This document shows, one piece after another, positions 37,664-47,303 of a DNA stretch of 64,000 nucleotides. This DNA comes from Proteus columbae (GTDB lineage: Bacteria; Pseudomonadota; Gammaproteobacteria; Enterobacterales; Enterobacteriaceae): the NCBI RefSeq assembly GCF_009914335.1, contig NZ_CP043925.1:2046001-2110000 (forward strand), written 5' to 3'. Position 1 is the stretch's first letter. Every line of letters starts with the position of its first letter. Both the position numbers and the translations under genes were made by a program. The notes under the pieces were generated by a model that saw only the letters and a list, made by a program, of their open reading frames with translations, was not told where the DNA came from and ran no database searches.

Positions 37664-38008
37664 ATGACAATTAAACGTATCGACCCTGAAGATCGCTGGT
37701 CTGAAGCTGTTATTCATAACGACACAATTTATTACACTGCGGTGCCAGAAAATTTATCGGGCGATATTATTGAACAAACAGCAAACACATTAGCGGCAAT
37801 TGACGTTTTGTTACAACGTGTAGGTTCTGATAAAACTAAAATTCTTGATGCAACAATTTTTTTAGCTAATAAAGAGGATTTTGCAGGAATGAATCAAGCG
37901 TGGGATGCATGGGTTGCCAAAGGTAGCGCACCAGTGCGTTGTACTGTACAAGCACAATTAATGCACCCTGAATATAAAGTTGAAATTAAGATTATTGCGG
38001 CTATGTAA
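37664..38008 (+). CDS. yoaB: RidA family protein YoaB
   Basis: This is a trimeric RidA/YjgF-fold protein of 114 residues. Family marks are the YYTAVPENLSG loop and the arginine in APVRCTVQAQL. Canonical RidA hydrolyses reactive enamine/imine intermediates; the function of the YoaB subgroup is not established. The ribosome site is AAAGGAGAA. It is divergent from yoaA, as in E. coli. Confidence 0.93.
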   Translation: MTIKRIDPEDRWSEAVIHNDTIYYTAVPENLSGDIIEQTANTLAAIDVLLQRVGSDKTKILDATIFLANKEDFAGMNQAWDAWVAKGSAPVRCTVQAQLMHPEYKVEIKIIAAM

Positions 38009-38047
38009 ATAGGTATTATTTATTAACCTGTTACGTTTATATAAAAA

Positions 38048-38075
38048 AGCTGAATTCATAAGAACTCAGCTTTTT
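38048..38075 (+). terminator. Terminator after yoaB
   Basis: AGCTGA and TCAGCT plus an inner TTC/GAA pair form the stem, followed by TTTTT, 40 bases after the yoaB stop. Confidence 0.75.
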
Positions 38076-38146
38076 AATGTCACTTATTTGCTGTAATAAT
38101 TAGATTTTTTGTTTTATCAATATCTCATTTATTAAGTTAATTAGAT

Positions 38147-38479
38147 TTAGGCAAATTTAATCATTACCATACCAACCAGTAATAATATAATTCCACCCCA
38201 TCCTTTATAATTGAGTCGTTGATTAAATAAGATCCAACCCGCGGCAATGGTTGCAATAATTCCGAATGCTCCCCAAAGTGCATAAGCAACAGAAAGCTCT
38301 ATCCCTTTGACTGCCATTGCCAGTGCACTAAAGGCACCTAATACACAAAACAGTGATAATATTCCTAATCCCATTCGGCTAAAACCGTTAGACATTTTTA
38401 AGAATATATTCGCGACAATCTCGAGCACTACGGCAAGTATCAGAAACGCACCATGCCACCATTCAAATTGAGCTAACAT
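38147..38479 (-). CDS. mdtI: Spermidine export SMR protein MdtI
   Basis: This small multidrug-resistance-family membrane protein has 110 residues and four helices. The first helix carries the essential glutamate in [38 protein letters not shown] and [16 protein letters not shown] match MdtI. It functions only as a heterodimer with MdtJ, exporting spermidine. Its start lies 2 bases after the mdtJ stop, so the genes are one operon. Confidence 0.94.
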   Translation of the reverse strand: MLAQFEWWHGAFLILAVVLEIVANIFLKMSNGFSRMGLGILSLFCVLGAFSALAMAVKGIELSVAYALWGAFGIIATIAAGWILFNQRLNYKGWGGIILLLVGMVMIKFA

Positions 38480-38481
38480 AA

Positions 38482-38922
38482 TTAAGCCTCCTTGATATTG
38501 GCAGGAATTGGCTTATTCGCTCCTTTTACAGCACTGGCAACGTGCTTGGCTTTACCGGCAATACTTTTTACCGATTCTGTTGTTTTCTTAGCAACAGCCG
38601 ATTTTTTAGTACCTGATTTTATAAGCGTGATCCCTGCAATTAACATTGCTAGACCACCTAATTTTAATGGTGAAAGTGATTCACCAAACCACAGAACGCT
38701 GAATGTCGTAATAATGACAATTCCAATACCTTCCCACAGTGCATATGCTACACCTAATGCCACTTTTTTAACGGCTATGGCTAAAAAGATATAGGAAGTG
38801 GCAATCATTAACCACATCACTATCATACCTGTGTAACCACCGCTTACACTGGCGTACTTCATCGATAAAGTACCGATAACTTCACAAACAATAGCTAATG
38901 CTAAAAATATCCAATAAATCAT
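38482..38922 (-). CDS. mdtJ: Spermidine export SMR protein MdtJ, with a long basic tail
   Basis: This protein has 146 residues with the start at ATG 38922 ([20 protein letters not shown]) behind GAGATGAAAAA; an in-frame ATG at 38943 is upstream. The glutamate of helix 1 ([16 protein letters not shown]) and [18 protein letters not shown] identify MdtJ. E. coli MdtJ is about 121 residues. Here the part after LIKSGTKK is extended by a Lys/Ala/Val-rich tail ([20 protein letters not shown]) of about 40 residues that looks amphipathic. It is first in mdtJ-mdtI, behind a long leader. Confidence 0.94.
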   Translation of the reverse strand: MIYWIFLALAIVCEVIGTLSMKYASVSGGYTGMIVMWLMIATSYIFLAIAVKKVALGVAYALWEGIGIVIITTFSVLWFGESLSPLKLGGLAMLIAGITLIKSGTKKSAVAKKTTESVKSIAGKAKHVASAVKGANKPIPANIKEA

Positions 38923-39072
38923 TTTTTCATCTCTCATACACATTTGAAATACGCCGAAACGTTTCTTGCGCAGAAGATAGAGAATATGTAGATAGTCTTT
39001 CTGGCGGCAACAGTAGCCGAACGTTAAGGCAACGTCATTTCCTGATAACTCAGGGATTAAGATGAGAGATTT

Positions 39073-39171
39073 CTATAATGCGCCACACCAGTAGTGTTCG
39101 CTGGATAAAATAGCAGAAAGGAATAACTTATAGGTAGAACGTTTAACTTTGACGCTTTTGGCGCTAGTCAT
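39073..39171 (-). CDS. Upstream small ORF in the mdtJI leader (MdtU-like)
   Basis: A 32-codon frame opens at ATG 39171 and ends at TAG 39073, about 150 bases before mdtJ. It starts MTSAKSVKVKRSTYKLFL and ends SSEHYWCGAL. The ribosome site is weak (GAAAG about 11 bases up). E. coli mdtJI is reported to have a translated upstream ORF, mdtU, that is needed for its spermidine response. Position and size fit, but I cannot align the peptide from memory. The rest of the 567-base gap (38923-39489) holds a CCTGA-TAAC-TCAGG hairpin at 39041-39054 and the zwf terminator, with no other gene. Confidence 0.5.
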   Translation of the reverse strand: MTSAKSVKVKRSTYKLFLSAILSSEHYWCGAL

Positions 39172-39433
39172 GATTATTTATTCTTTCATCGCACAGACCA
39201 TCCGCACGATATACTCCGAACCCTCATATAAGATGGTTAAATGTTACATGATATTTCTATCACGCCAAATTATTTAAAGCAATGCTTTTGAGGAAAATTT
39301 TTTAGTTAATTGGTTGGTTTTGTTTAAGTTTTAGTTTCCAACTTAAATTAGATTGCATAGTTAATCAGTAGTTTTACGATCCTTCAGCGGTTTTATTCAT
39401 CTAAAGTGCTGTATCTATGCTTAGAGGTAAAAA

Positions 39434-39454
39434 ATACCCAGCAAAGCTGGGTAT
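39434..39454 (-). terminator. Terminator after zwf
   Basis: ATACCCAGC-AAA-GCTGGGTAT is a perfect nine-pair stem with TTTTT on the minus strand, about 35 bases after the zwf stop. Confidence 0.88.
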
Positions 39455-39489
39455 CTTAATCGTCGAATAAACAATAAAGACGTTATTGA

Positions 39490-40965
39490 TTATTCAATTT
39501 CATTCCAAGAACGACCATCACGGGTGATCATTGCAACAGATGCAACAGGCCCCCATGTACCAGCTTGATAGGGTTTAGGTAGCTCATTATCGCATTCCCA
39601 TGCATTGATAATTGAATCAACCCATTTCCATGCTTCTTCCACTTCATCACGACGCACGAATAGCGCTTGAATGCCACGCATGGCTTCTAACAATAAACGC
39701 TCATAAGCATCCGCTAAATGCGTTTGGTTGAAGGTTTCAGAGAAACTCAAGTCCAGCTTAGTTGTTTGTAAACGGTGTTTATGATCAAGACCGGGTGCTT
39801 TGTTTAGCACTTCAATATCGATACCTTCATCTGGCTGTAAACGGATAGTCAGCTTATTTTGTGGTAACTCTTGATAAGTCTCACTGAAAATATTCAGCGC
39901 AGGCTTTTTAAAATAAACCACAACTTCTGAACATTTACTTGGTAGGCGTTTACCTGTTCTTAAATAGAACGGAACACCGGCCCAACGCCAGTTATCGATA
40001 TCAGCGCGGATTGCCACAAATGTTTCTGTATTGCTGGTTTTATTGGCACCTTCTTCATCAAGATAACCAGGTACTTTTTTACCTTGTACAAAACCACCCG
40101 TATATTGTCCACGAACTGTTTTTTCACGAATATTTGTGTTATCAATACGACGCAGTGAACGTAAAACTTTCACTTTTTCTTGACGAATACTGTCAGCTGT
40201 TAAGTCAGCTGGCGGTGACATTGCAATCATAGTCAGGATTTGTAATAGGTGATTTTGCACCATATCTCGCATTTGACCTGCTTGATCGAAGTATCCCCAA
40301 CGCCCTTCAATGCCCACTTCTTCTGCAACCGTAATTTGGACATGATCAATCGTTTTATTGTCCCAGTTGTTAACAAACAGTGAGTTTGCAAAGCGCAATG
40401 CTAATAGGTTTAAAACGGTTTCTTTACCTAAATAGTGGTCAATACGATAAATTTGAGTCTCTTTAAAGTATTTCGCCACGCTATCGTTAATAGAAACAGA
40501 AGACGCTAAATCTGTCCCTAATGGTTTTTCCATTACGACACGATTAGGCTCTTTATTTAATTTGGCATGACCTAGTCCTTGACACATCGCGCTAAAGGTA
40601 CTTGGAGGCATAGCAAAATAATAGATAGCGGGTAATTTATCTTGTTTTAGATGCTTTGATAACTCAATGAAATGGTCGGTTTCATTAACATCAAGATTAC
40701 AAAAATCTAAGCGATCACTTAAACGCTGCCAAATTTCAGGGTTAATTTCTTCTTTCAAAAAGGTTTTTAACGCTTCATGAGCGACATTTTTATATGCCTC
40801 AACATCCCAATCAGCACGACCGACACCAATAATGCGAGAGTCAGGGTGAATATATCCTGCTTTCTCCAACTGATATAATGATGGAATGAGCTTACGGCGT
40901 GCTAGATCCCCTTTCGTACCGAAGATAACCAGATCACAGGCCTGAGCAGTCGATATCGCTGCCAT
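39490..40965 (-). CDS. zwf: Glucose-6-phosphate 1-dehydrogenase
   Basis: This cytosolic enzyme oxidises glucose-6-phosphate with NADP+ and opens the pentose phosphate pathway. It has 491 residues with the start at ATG 40965 (MAAISTAQACDLVIFGTKGD), the E. coli length; AGGAG lies just upstream. The nucleotide site is VIFGTKGDLARRK, the active-site stretch is YRIDHYLGKETVLN, and RWAGVPFYLRTGKRL is conserved. In E. coli edd and eda follow zwf; here a terminator and the mdtJI region follow instead, so no Entner-Doudoroff genes are linked. It is divergent from hexR. Confidence 0.96.
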   Translation of the reverse strand: MAAISTAQACDLVIFGTKGDLARRKLIPSLYQLEKAGYIHPDSRIIGVGRADWDVEAYKNVAHEALKTFLKEEINPEIWQRLSDRLDFCNLDVNETDHFIELSKHLKQDKLPAIYYFAMPPSTFSAMCQGLGHAKLNKEPNRVVMEKPLGTDLASSVSINDSVAKYFKETQIYRIDHYLGKETVLNLLALRFANSLFVNNWDNKTIDHVQITVAEEVGIEGRWGYFDQAGQMRDMVQNHLLQILTMIAMSPPADLTADSIRQEKVKVLRSLRRIDNTNIREKTVRGQYTGGFVQGKKVPGYLDEEGANKTSNTETFVAIRADIDNWRWAGVPFYLRTGKRLPSKCSEVVVYFKKPALNIFSETYQELPQNKLTIRLQPDEGIDIEVLNKAPGLDHKHRLQTTKLDLSFSETFNQTHLADAYERLLLEAMRGIQALFVRRDEVEEAWKWVDSIINAWECDNELPKPYQAGTWGPVASVAMITRDGRSWNEIE

Positions 40966-40990
40966 AGAACGTCTCCTCATGATGAGATTT

Positions 40991-41005
40991 TGTAATTTTG
41001 TTACA
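40991..41005. promoter_or_regulatory. HexR-like operator upstream of zwf
   Basis: TGTAATTTTGTTACA has TGTAA/TTACA arms and 5-base spacing, as in the known HexR consensus (close to TGTAATTAAATTACA). It lies 26 bases upstream of the zwf ATG, where binding would block transcription. The 351-base gap 40966-41316 also carries TGTAACTTTACA at 41125-41136, which has the same arms but a spacing of only 2, so it is a weaker case. No gene is seen in the gap. Confidence 0.7.
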
Positions 41006-41316
41006 GAATTTTGTATTAATGTACTCTTTTGGATGTATTCAGTAAATACACTTGCACATATTAGTCTTTAACTTACCACACATATTGTAATGCTTCATTT
41101 TATGCCTAGCGTTTTATCCTTTCTTGTAACTTTACAACAGTTTTGTTTCTTGTTTTCAGCTTTGAAAGTTAGACACACGTCATACTTTAACGAAAAAAGC
41201 CCTGTTTACCGATGGTTTACACTGCAAGCCTTGTTCTTTGCGTAGTATATTTTCATAAAACCGTTATAGATTTCTCCTTTTATTGAAATTGGCAAAGCCA
41301 AGGATCTGTATATTTA

Positions 41317-42159
41317 ATGAATATATTGGAAAGGGTTCAGTCTAATCTGGACATCTTGAGCAAATCAGAAAAAAAAGTCGCAGAAGCTGTTTTAACTGCG
41401 CCACAAACAGTTATTCATTCAAGCATTGCCTTAATGGCTAAAACGGCGGATGTCAGTGAGCCGACTGTTAATCGATTTTGCCGACGTATGGCAACAAAAG
41501 GATTTCCTGATTTCAAATTACAATTAGCACAAAGCATTGCCAACGGTACGCCTTATGTAAATCGTAATATTGATGATTCCGATACTGTCTCTTCTTATAC
41601 CAATAAAATTTTTGAATCCGCAATGGCAGGACTTGAAAACGTTAAAAACAATATTGATATCGCAGCGATCAATCGTGCAGTTGATATTTTGACGCAAGCT
41701 AAAAAAATCTCTTTTTTTGGTTTAGGTGCATCAGCAGCCGTTGCTCACGATGCCATGAATAAGTTTTCTCGTTTTAATATTCCTGTCACTTATTTTGATG
41801 ATGTTGTTATGCAACGTATGAGTTGCATAAATAGTACTGATGGTGACGTGGTCGTTATTATTTCACATACAGGACGTACTAAAAATTTAGTTGAAATTGC
41901 CAAAATCGCACGCGAAAACGATGCAGCGGTTATTGCTATTACAACTCCGGGCTCTCTTTTAGCCTCTGAAGCAACCCTTCCCATCTTGCTTGATGTGCCT
42001 GAAGATACTGATATTTACATGCCAATGATCTCCCGCCTTGCACAACTCACTATTATTGATGTTCTTGCAACAGGATTTATTTTACGCCGAGGACCAAAAT
42101 TCAGAGATAACTTGAAGCGCGTCAAAGAAGCTTTACGTGATTCACGGTTTGATAAGTAA
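41317..42159 (+). CDS. hexR: HexR transcriptional regulator of sugar catabolism
   Basis: This RpiR-family regulator has 280 residues. The N-terminal helix-turn-helix is ALMAKTADVSEPTVNRFCRR. The SIS sugar-phosphate domain follows (ISFFGLGASAAVAHDAMNKF, VVIISHTGRTKNLVEIAK). The usual effector is 2-keto-3-deoxy-6-phosphogluconate, with zwf among the targets. It lies between divergent zwf and pykA, as in E. coli. It is about nine residues shorter at the C-terminus than the E. coli protein. Confidence 0.95.
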   Translation: MNILERVQSNLDILSKSEKKVAEAVLTAPQTVIHSSIALMAKTADVSEPTVNRFCRRMATKGFPDFKLQLAQSIANGTPYVNRNIDDSDTVSSYTNKIFESAMAGLENVKNNIDIAAINRAVDILTQAKKISFFGLGASAAVAHDAMNKFSRFNIPVTYFDDVVMQRMSCINSTDGDVVVIISHTGRTKNLVEIAKIARENDAAVIAITTPGSLLASEATLPILLDVPEDTDIYMPMISRLAQLTIIDVLATGFILRRGPKFRDNLKRVKEALRDSRFDK

Positions 42160-42390
42160 CCGTTTTTAATTATTCTGTTAGTATTGTCACACTTCCAATT
42201 GTGCCCCTGACTAGATAAGTTTTTGAAAAATGGTAGCATATCTGCGAGCTAACTCTCGCATATAATGAAAACAGTAGTGTATGTTGCAATTAGCTTGAAG
42301 CGTTTCACTTAACATATTGGGTAAAACACAGTCTGATTTCTGTTTTATCCAATTGCCAACACCTTTCGTTCAAGGTCAACGGAGTAATAC

Positions 42391-43833
42391 ATGTCCAGAC
42401 GGCTCAGAAGAACAAAAATTGTTACCACCTTAGGCCCAGCAACAGATCGTGATAATAACTTAGAAAAAATTATTATTGCTGGCGCGAATGTTGTTCGATT
42501 AAATTTCTCTCATGGTTCTGCGGAAGATCATCTTGCTCGTGCTAATCGCACGCGTGAAATTGCAGCAAGATTAGGTCGCCATGTTGCTATTCTCGGGGAT
42601 TTACAAGGCCCTAAAATCCGTGTATCTACCTTTAAAGACGGAAAAGTTTTCCTAAATGTCGGTGATAAATTCTTGCTTGACGCGGCGCTAGAAAAAGGCG
42701 AAGGCAATCAAAATCAAGTGGGTATTGATTATAAAGGCTTACCAGCCGATGTGGTTCCAGGCGATATTTTACTTCTTGATGATGGTCGCGTTCAGTTAAA
42801 AGTCCTTAAAGTGGATGGTTTAAAAGTCTTTACTGAAGTGACTGTGGGCGGTCCTTTATCTAACAATAAAGGGATTAACAAACTGGGTGGTGGTCTCTCC
42901 GCTGATGCGTTAACAGAAAAAGATAAGCAAGATATCATCACTGCTGCAAAAATCGGTGTTGATTACCTTGCCGTTTCATTCCCAAGAACTGGCGAAGATC
43001 TTAACCTTGCCCGCCGTTTAGCCCGTGATGCTGGCTGTGAATGCCAAATCGTTTCAAAAGTAGAACGAGCTGAAGCGGTTGCTAATGATGAAATCATTGA
43101 TGAAATCATCCTAGCTTCGGATGTGGTGATGGTTGCTCGTGGCGATTTAGGCGTTGAAATTGGTGATCCTGAGTTGGTTGGCGTACAGAAAAAATTAATT
43201 CGTCGTGCTCGTCAGCTTAATCGTGTCGTTATCACTGCGACTCAAATGATGGAGTCCATGATAACAAATCCAATGCCAACTCGTGCCGAAGTAATGGACG
43301 TTGCTAACGCCGTATTAGATGGTACTGATGCTGTTATGCTTTCAGCAGAAACAGCTGCTGGACAATATCCAGCAGAAACAGTCGCTTCAATGGCGCAAGT
43401 CTGCTTAGGTGCTGAGAAAATGCCAGCTGCCAATGTTTCTAAGCACCGTTTAGATATGGTGTTTGATACAGTGGAAGAAGCCATTGCAATGTCTACAATG
43501 TATGCAGCTAACCATATGAAAGGCGTTAATGCGATTATTGCGATGACTGAATCAGGTCGTACTGCACGCATGATGTCTCGTATCAGTACAGGCTTACCTA
43601 TTTTCTCAATGTCTCGTCATGAGAAAACATTGAATCAGACTGCACTTTATCGTGGCGTAACCCCTGTTTATTGCAGTACTCACACTGACGGTATTGCCGC
43701 TGCTAATGAAGCAATTGGTCGTTTGCGTGATAAAGGTTTCTTAGTTTCAGGTGATTTAGTGCTAGTCACTCAAGGTGACCAAATGGGCACAGTCGGTAGC
43801 ACCAATACATGCCGTATTCTAACTGTTGAATAA
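42391..43833 (+). CDS. pykA: Pyruvate kinase II
   Basis: This cytosolic enzyme makes pyruvate and ATP from phosphoenolpyruvate and ADP. It has 480 residues, equal to E. coli PykA and nearly identical at the start ([20 protein letters not shown]). GDLQGPKIR, the metal and catalytic KVERAEAV and [17 protein letters not shown], and [20 protein letters not shown] are all present. The ribosome site is ACGGAG. It is preceded by hexR and followed by a terminator. Confidence 0.96.
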   Translation: MSRRLRRTKIVTTLGPATDRDNNLEKIIIAGANVVRLNFSHGSAEDHLARANRTREIAARLGRHVAILGDLQGPKIRVSTFKDGKVFLNVGDKFLLDAALEKGEGNQNQVGIDYKGLPADVVPGDILLLDDGRVQLKVLKVDGLKVFTEVTVGGPLSNNKGINKLGGGLSADALTEKDKQDIITAAKIGVDYLAVSFPRTGEDLNLARRLARDAGCECQIVSKVERAEAVANDEIIDEIILASDVVMVARGDLGVEIGDPELVGVQKKLIRRARQLNRVVITATQMMESMITNPMPTRAEVMDVANAVLDGTDAVMLSAETAAGQYPAETVASMAQVCLGAEKMPAANVSKHRLDMVFDTVEEAIAMSTMYAANHMKGVNAIIAMTESGRTARMMSRISTGLPIFSMSRHEKTLNQTALYRGVTPVYCSTHTDGIAAANEAIGRLRDKGFLVSGDLVLVTQGDQMGTVGSTNTCRILTVE

Positions 43834-43862
43834 CTCAGAGTCTTAAATATTAATAACAAAAC

Positions 43863-43889
43863 GGGCGCTGAATTTAGCGCCCATTTTTT
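43863..43889 (+). terminator. Terminator after pykA
   Basis: GGGCGCT-GAATTT-AGCGCCC with ATTTTTT, 30 bases after the pykA stop; it also lies ahead of the convergent lpxM end. Confidence 0.88.
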
Positions 43890-43913
43890 ATTTGGTTATT
43901 TTTTGTGCAAGAA

Positions 43914-44888
43914 CTAGTCTAGGATATTCTCACGAGCGTAAGGCTCTATTTCACCCTCTTTACGTGTCTTCAGTAATTTTAAGATCCACGTATATTGCTC
44001 TGGCGTTGGTGTCACTAGTGCTTCTAACTCTTCATTCATTCTGCGTGCAATGTACGCATCATCTTTATCTTCAATATCATCCATTGGTTCACGAACAATA
44101 ATACTAAGCTGATGTGTTTTATGACAATACACTGGGAACAACGGTACGATAGCTGCTCGGCATACTTTCATTAACCGCCCAATCGCAGGTAATGTCGCTT
44201 TATAAGTACCAAAAAAATCGACAAATTGGCTATGTTCTGCACCGTGATCTTGATCGGGCAGATAATAGCCCCAGTAACCTTGTCGCACAGAAGAAATAAA
44301 AGGCTTAATACCTGCTTCGCGTGAATGTAACCGACCATCAAAATGATGACGTGCTTTATTCCATAAATAATCAGCAACAGGATCTTTTTGGTGGTGAAAC
44401 ATCGCGGCCATCTTCTGACCTGTTGATGCTAATAGCATTGCAGGGATATCAACTGCCCAGCCATGAGGCACCATAAAAATGACATTACGGCCTTGTGCTT
44501 TAAAACGCTCAATAATTTCTAGCCCCTGCCAAGATGTGCGTTTTAATATACGCTCAGGGCCTCTTAAACAAAGCTCTGCTAACATCACAAAGGATTGGGG
44601 GGCAGTTTCAAACATACTGTCGAGTACATTTTCACGTTGCGTTTTATTCCATGTTGGAAAACAGTATCTCAAGTTGATATCTGCACGACGTCTTGCGCTT
44701 TTCGCTTTACGTCCAACAAAACGGCCAATAGAAGCAAGAAAGGGATCACGCCATTTTATTGGCATATAAGCCAATGCACTTAATACACCTGCACCTAGCC
44801 AAGTTCCCCAATGACGAGGATGCAAATATGCACGGTGAAAAGTGGGCACATAACCCGCTTTGCTATCTGTATCTTTTTCTTTATTCAT
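43914..44888 (-). CDS. lpxM: Lipid A myristoyltransferase
   Basis: This inner-membrane late acyltransferase has 324 residues (E. coli LpxM 323). It transfers the last secondary acyl chain to lipid A. The start is ATG 44888 (MNKEKDTDSKAGYVPTFHRA). The longer in-frame version from 44957 would begin inside the mepM terminator. The catalytic H-x4-D is in VPHGWAVDIPAMLL, and YYLPDQDHGAEHSQFVDFFG is the second acyltransferase motif. It follows mepM on the same strand. Confidence 0.94.
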   Translation of the reverse strand: MNKEKDTDSKAGYVPTFHRAYLHPRHWGTWLGAGVLSALAYMPIKWRDPFLASIGRFVGRKAKSARRRADINLRYCFPTWNKTQRENVLDSMFETAPQSFVMLAELCLRGPERILKRTSWQGLEIIERFKAQGRNVIFMVPHGWAVDIPAMLLASTGQKMAAMFHHQKDPVADYLWNKARHHFDGRLHSREAGIKPFISSVRQGYWGYYLPDQDHGAEHSQFVDFFGTYKATLPAIGRLMKVCRAAIVPLFPVYCHKTHQLSIIVREPMDDIEDKDDAYIARRMNEELEALVTPTPEQYTWILKLLKTRKEGEIEPYARENILD

Positions 44889-44944
44889 CAGATAATTCTC
44901 TGAATTGATACCCCTAATAGGCGTAAAAAACATTAAAACAAAAA

Positions 44945-44964
44945 CGGATGATATCAATCATCCG
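44945..44964 (-). terminator. Terminator between mepM and lpxM
   Basis: CGGATGAT-ATCA-ATCATCCG is a perfect 8-bp stem followed by TTTTTGTTTT on the minus strand, 29 bases after the mepM stop and 57 bases before the lpxM ATG. Confidence 0.85.
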
Positions 44965-44993
44965 CTTTTATGTCTTTAAAATCGTGTTTATTG

Positions 44994-46319
44994 TCAATCG
45001 GCTAGCACTAACTGAGGTTTAATCTCTTTTACTTTAGCAAGATATTCTTGTTTATCTTTACCTGTTAAACCGTCAGCGCGAGGCAATGTTGCCGTTAATG
45101 GATTGACTGCTTGTTGGTTGATCCACATTTCATAGTGTAAATGAGGTCCCGTAGAACGCCCTGTATTTCCTGATAACGCAATTCTATCGCCACGCTTAAC
45201 ACGCTGTCCTGGTTTTACCAATAATTGACGTAAGTGCATATAACGTGTTGTGTATTGGCTACCATGACGAATAGCGATAAAGTTACCTGCGGCACCACTG
45301 TATTTAGCCACAATAACTTCACCATCTCCTGTTGCTAATACTGGAGTACCTACTGGCATCGCAAAATCAACACCTTTATGTGCAGCTAAACGCCCCGTAA
45401 CAGGGTTAATACGACGAGGGTTAAATTGAGAGGAAACTCTAAATTGCTTCACAGTTGGGAAACGCATAAATCCGCGTTCTAATCCACCCGCTTGGCTATC
45501 GTAGAAACGACCATCTTCAGCAAGGAATGCATAATAATCTTTACCCGCACTACGTAAACGGACACCAACTAGCTCACTTTGCTCGGTACGCCCATCAAGC
45601 ACTTCACGAGAAAATAGTGCCGCAAATTGGTCACCACTTTGTAATTTTTTAAAGTCCACTTGCCACTGTAATGCTTTGGTAACGGCGCGTGCTTCAGCAT
45701 TGGTTAAACCTGCATTTGTTGCACTGACAGAAAAACTCCCACGAATAACACCCGTGGTTACACTGTTCTTCCATTCACCTTTTTGAAACTCTTTTGTTTC
45801 TTTAAAACCCGTTTCGGTACGGGTATAAACGCGAGTTTCGCGGCGGGAAACACCCCAGCTTAATTCTTGAAGCAATCCATTATCATCAAGTTCCCAGCTA
45901 ATAGGTTGCCCTATTTTGAGGTTTCTAAGATCTTTATTTTGATTAGAGATAGTCGCGATATCCGCAGAATCAATACCAAACTGAGTCAGAATTGAACTTA
46001 ATGAATCGCCACTAGAAACAATATAAGTATGGGGAACTTGCGCAACCGCAGTGCTTGTATCAGTGCCATCATCAGTATCAACTAATCCTTCATTGGTAAG
46101 CTGATCGCTACTATCAGTGATAATGTCATCGGTATTTTCGCCTTGATTGGCAAGAGGCATTTGAATGCTGACTGGAACTTCTCGGCTTTGCTCATTTTGA
46201 AGTACCACAGGCCGCCAAATTGCGACGGCCAAGGTTGCTGCAGTTAACGAACCAAGCATGATCTTATGTGGGAGTGGTAAACTTAAATATACCTGTGCAA
46301 TGGATTTCTTCTGCTGCAC
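44994..46319 (-). CDS. mepM: Murein DD-endopeptidase MepM
   Basis: This zinc peptidase has 441 residues (E. coli 440) and is anchored by an N-terminal membrane helix (KIMLGSLTAATLAVAIW). It cleaves D-Ala-mDap crosslinks so the cell wall can grow. A LysM/OapA-like domain (TYIVSSGDSLSSILTQFGID) precedes the M23 domain. The zinc ligands lie in AHKGVDFAMPVG and GPHLHYEMW. It starts 12 bases after the znuA stop with no terminator between, so it probably shares the Zur-controlled transcript. Confidence 0.95.
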   Translation of the reverse strand: MQQKKSIAQVYLSLPLPHKIMLGSLTAATLAVAIWRPVVLQNEQSREVPVSIQMPLANQGENTDDIITDSSDQLTNEGLVDTDDGTDTSTAVAQVPHTYIVSSGDSLSSILTQFGIDSADIATISNQNKDLRNLKIGQPISWELDDNGLLQELSWGVSRRETRVYTRTETGFKETKEFQKGEWKNSVTTGVIRGSFSVSATNAGLTNAEARAVTKALQWQVDFKKLQSGDQFAALFSREVLDGRTEQSELVGVRLRSAGKDYYAFLAEDGRFYDSQAGGLERGFMRFPTVKQFRVSSQFNPRRINPVTGRLAAHKGVDFAMPVGTPVLATGDGEVIVAKYSGAAGNFIAIRHGSQYTTRYMHLRQLLVKPGQRVKRGDRIALSGNTGRSTGPHLHYEMWINQQAVNPLTATLPRADGLTGKDKQEYLAKVKEIKPQLVLAD

Positions 46320-46331
46320 GCTCTTAATTCC

Positions 46332-47276
46332 TTATTGTGTTTCATTCAGGCAGCTCGCATATTGGTTAGCTAGTTGGGTAAGGAATTTTACATAGCTCTC
46401 TTGAGTTAGAGCAATCCCACTTCCTAGGGGGTCTAATACACCCATTTTAACCCCAGTGCCTTTCGCCACTGTTTCTATTACTGTCGGCCTAAATTGTGGC
46501 TCAGCAAAAATGCAGGTTGCTTTTTGCTCAACCAACTGTGTTCGTATTTGATGTAATTTCTGCGCACCTGGCTGTATTTCAGGGTTGATCGTAAAATGAC
46601 CTAACGGCTTTAAATTATAATGTTTTTCGAAGTAGCCATAAGCATCATGAAAGACAAAATAACCCTTATTTCTCACAGGCGACAGAATATTAACAAGATT
46701 CTTATCAGTTTGCTTGAGTTGTTCGCTGAATTTACCTAGGTTTACGTCCAGAAGTTCTTTTTTATCTGGATAGAGTGTAATTAACCTTTGGTGGATCTGT
46801 TTTGCAGACAACAACGCAATTTCTGGTGATAACCAGATGTGCATATTATAATCACCGTGAGAATGATGTTCGTGATTTTCCTCATGTTTATGCACATTGT
46901 CATCATCATCTTTCAATAAAAGCGACTTTATTTCGTCAGTTTCCGCTAAAGCCAACTTATGATTGTCAGTAAGTCTGTTTAATGGCTTATCTAAAAACAC
47001 TTCCATATCAGGCCCCACCCATACCATCAGGTCTGAGGAAGTAATTTTTTTCAAATCAGAGGGTTTTAATGCATAATCGTGTGGAGATGCCCCATCTGGT
47101 AATAAAACCTCCGTTGGTGTTACTCCATCAGCGATAGCTGCAGCAATAAATCCTAATGGTCTGATGGAAACGACAACATCAGCCTGCACTGAAGCACTGA
47201 ATGAGCTTATCATCGCTGTCGCTAAAAATGATTTCAATAAAAAACGATGCGCAAATTTGTTGTTTTTATGTAACAT
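46332..47276 (-). CDS. znuA: Zinc ABC transporter periplasmic binding protein
   Basis: This exported zinc-binding protein has 314 residues. The signal peptide ends near SVQA. The charged His/Asp-rich loop (DDDDNVHKHEENHEHHSHGD) near residue 125 and the ligands in ASPHDYALKPSD, MHIWLSPE and VFHDAYGYFEKHYN are typical of ZnuA. It delivers zinc to ZnuBC. It is divergent from znuC, with a Zur box in the 74-base gap. Confidence 0.95.
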   Translation of the reverse strand: MLHKNNKFAHRFLLKSFLATAMISSFSASVQADVVVSIRPLGFIAAAIADGVTPTEVLLPDGASPHDYALKPSDLKKITSSDLMVWVGPDMEVFLDKPLNRLTDNHKLALAETDEIKSLLLKDDDDNVHKHEENHEHHSHGDYNMHIWLSPEIALLSAKQIHQRLITLYPDKKELLDVNLGKFSEQLKQTDKNLVNILSPVRNKGYFVFHDAYGYFEKHYNLKPLGHFTINPEIQPGAQKLHQIRTQLVEQKATCIFAEPQFRPTVIETVAKGTGVKMGVLDPLGSGIALTQESYVKFLTQLANQYASCLNETQ

Positions 47277-47303
47277 AGGAAGAATTCTCGTGAATCATCA
47301 TTG

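Noticed and set aside
41125-41136. Second HexR operator TGTAACTTTACA
   Set aside because: The arms fit but the spacing is 2 instead of 5 bases; kept only as a remark under the first site.
43914-44957. Longer LpxM of 347 residues
   Set aside because: The extra N-terminus would be translated from within the mepM terminator hairpin; ATG 44888 gives the usual length.
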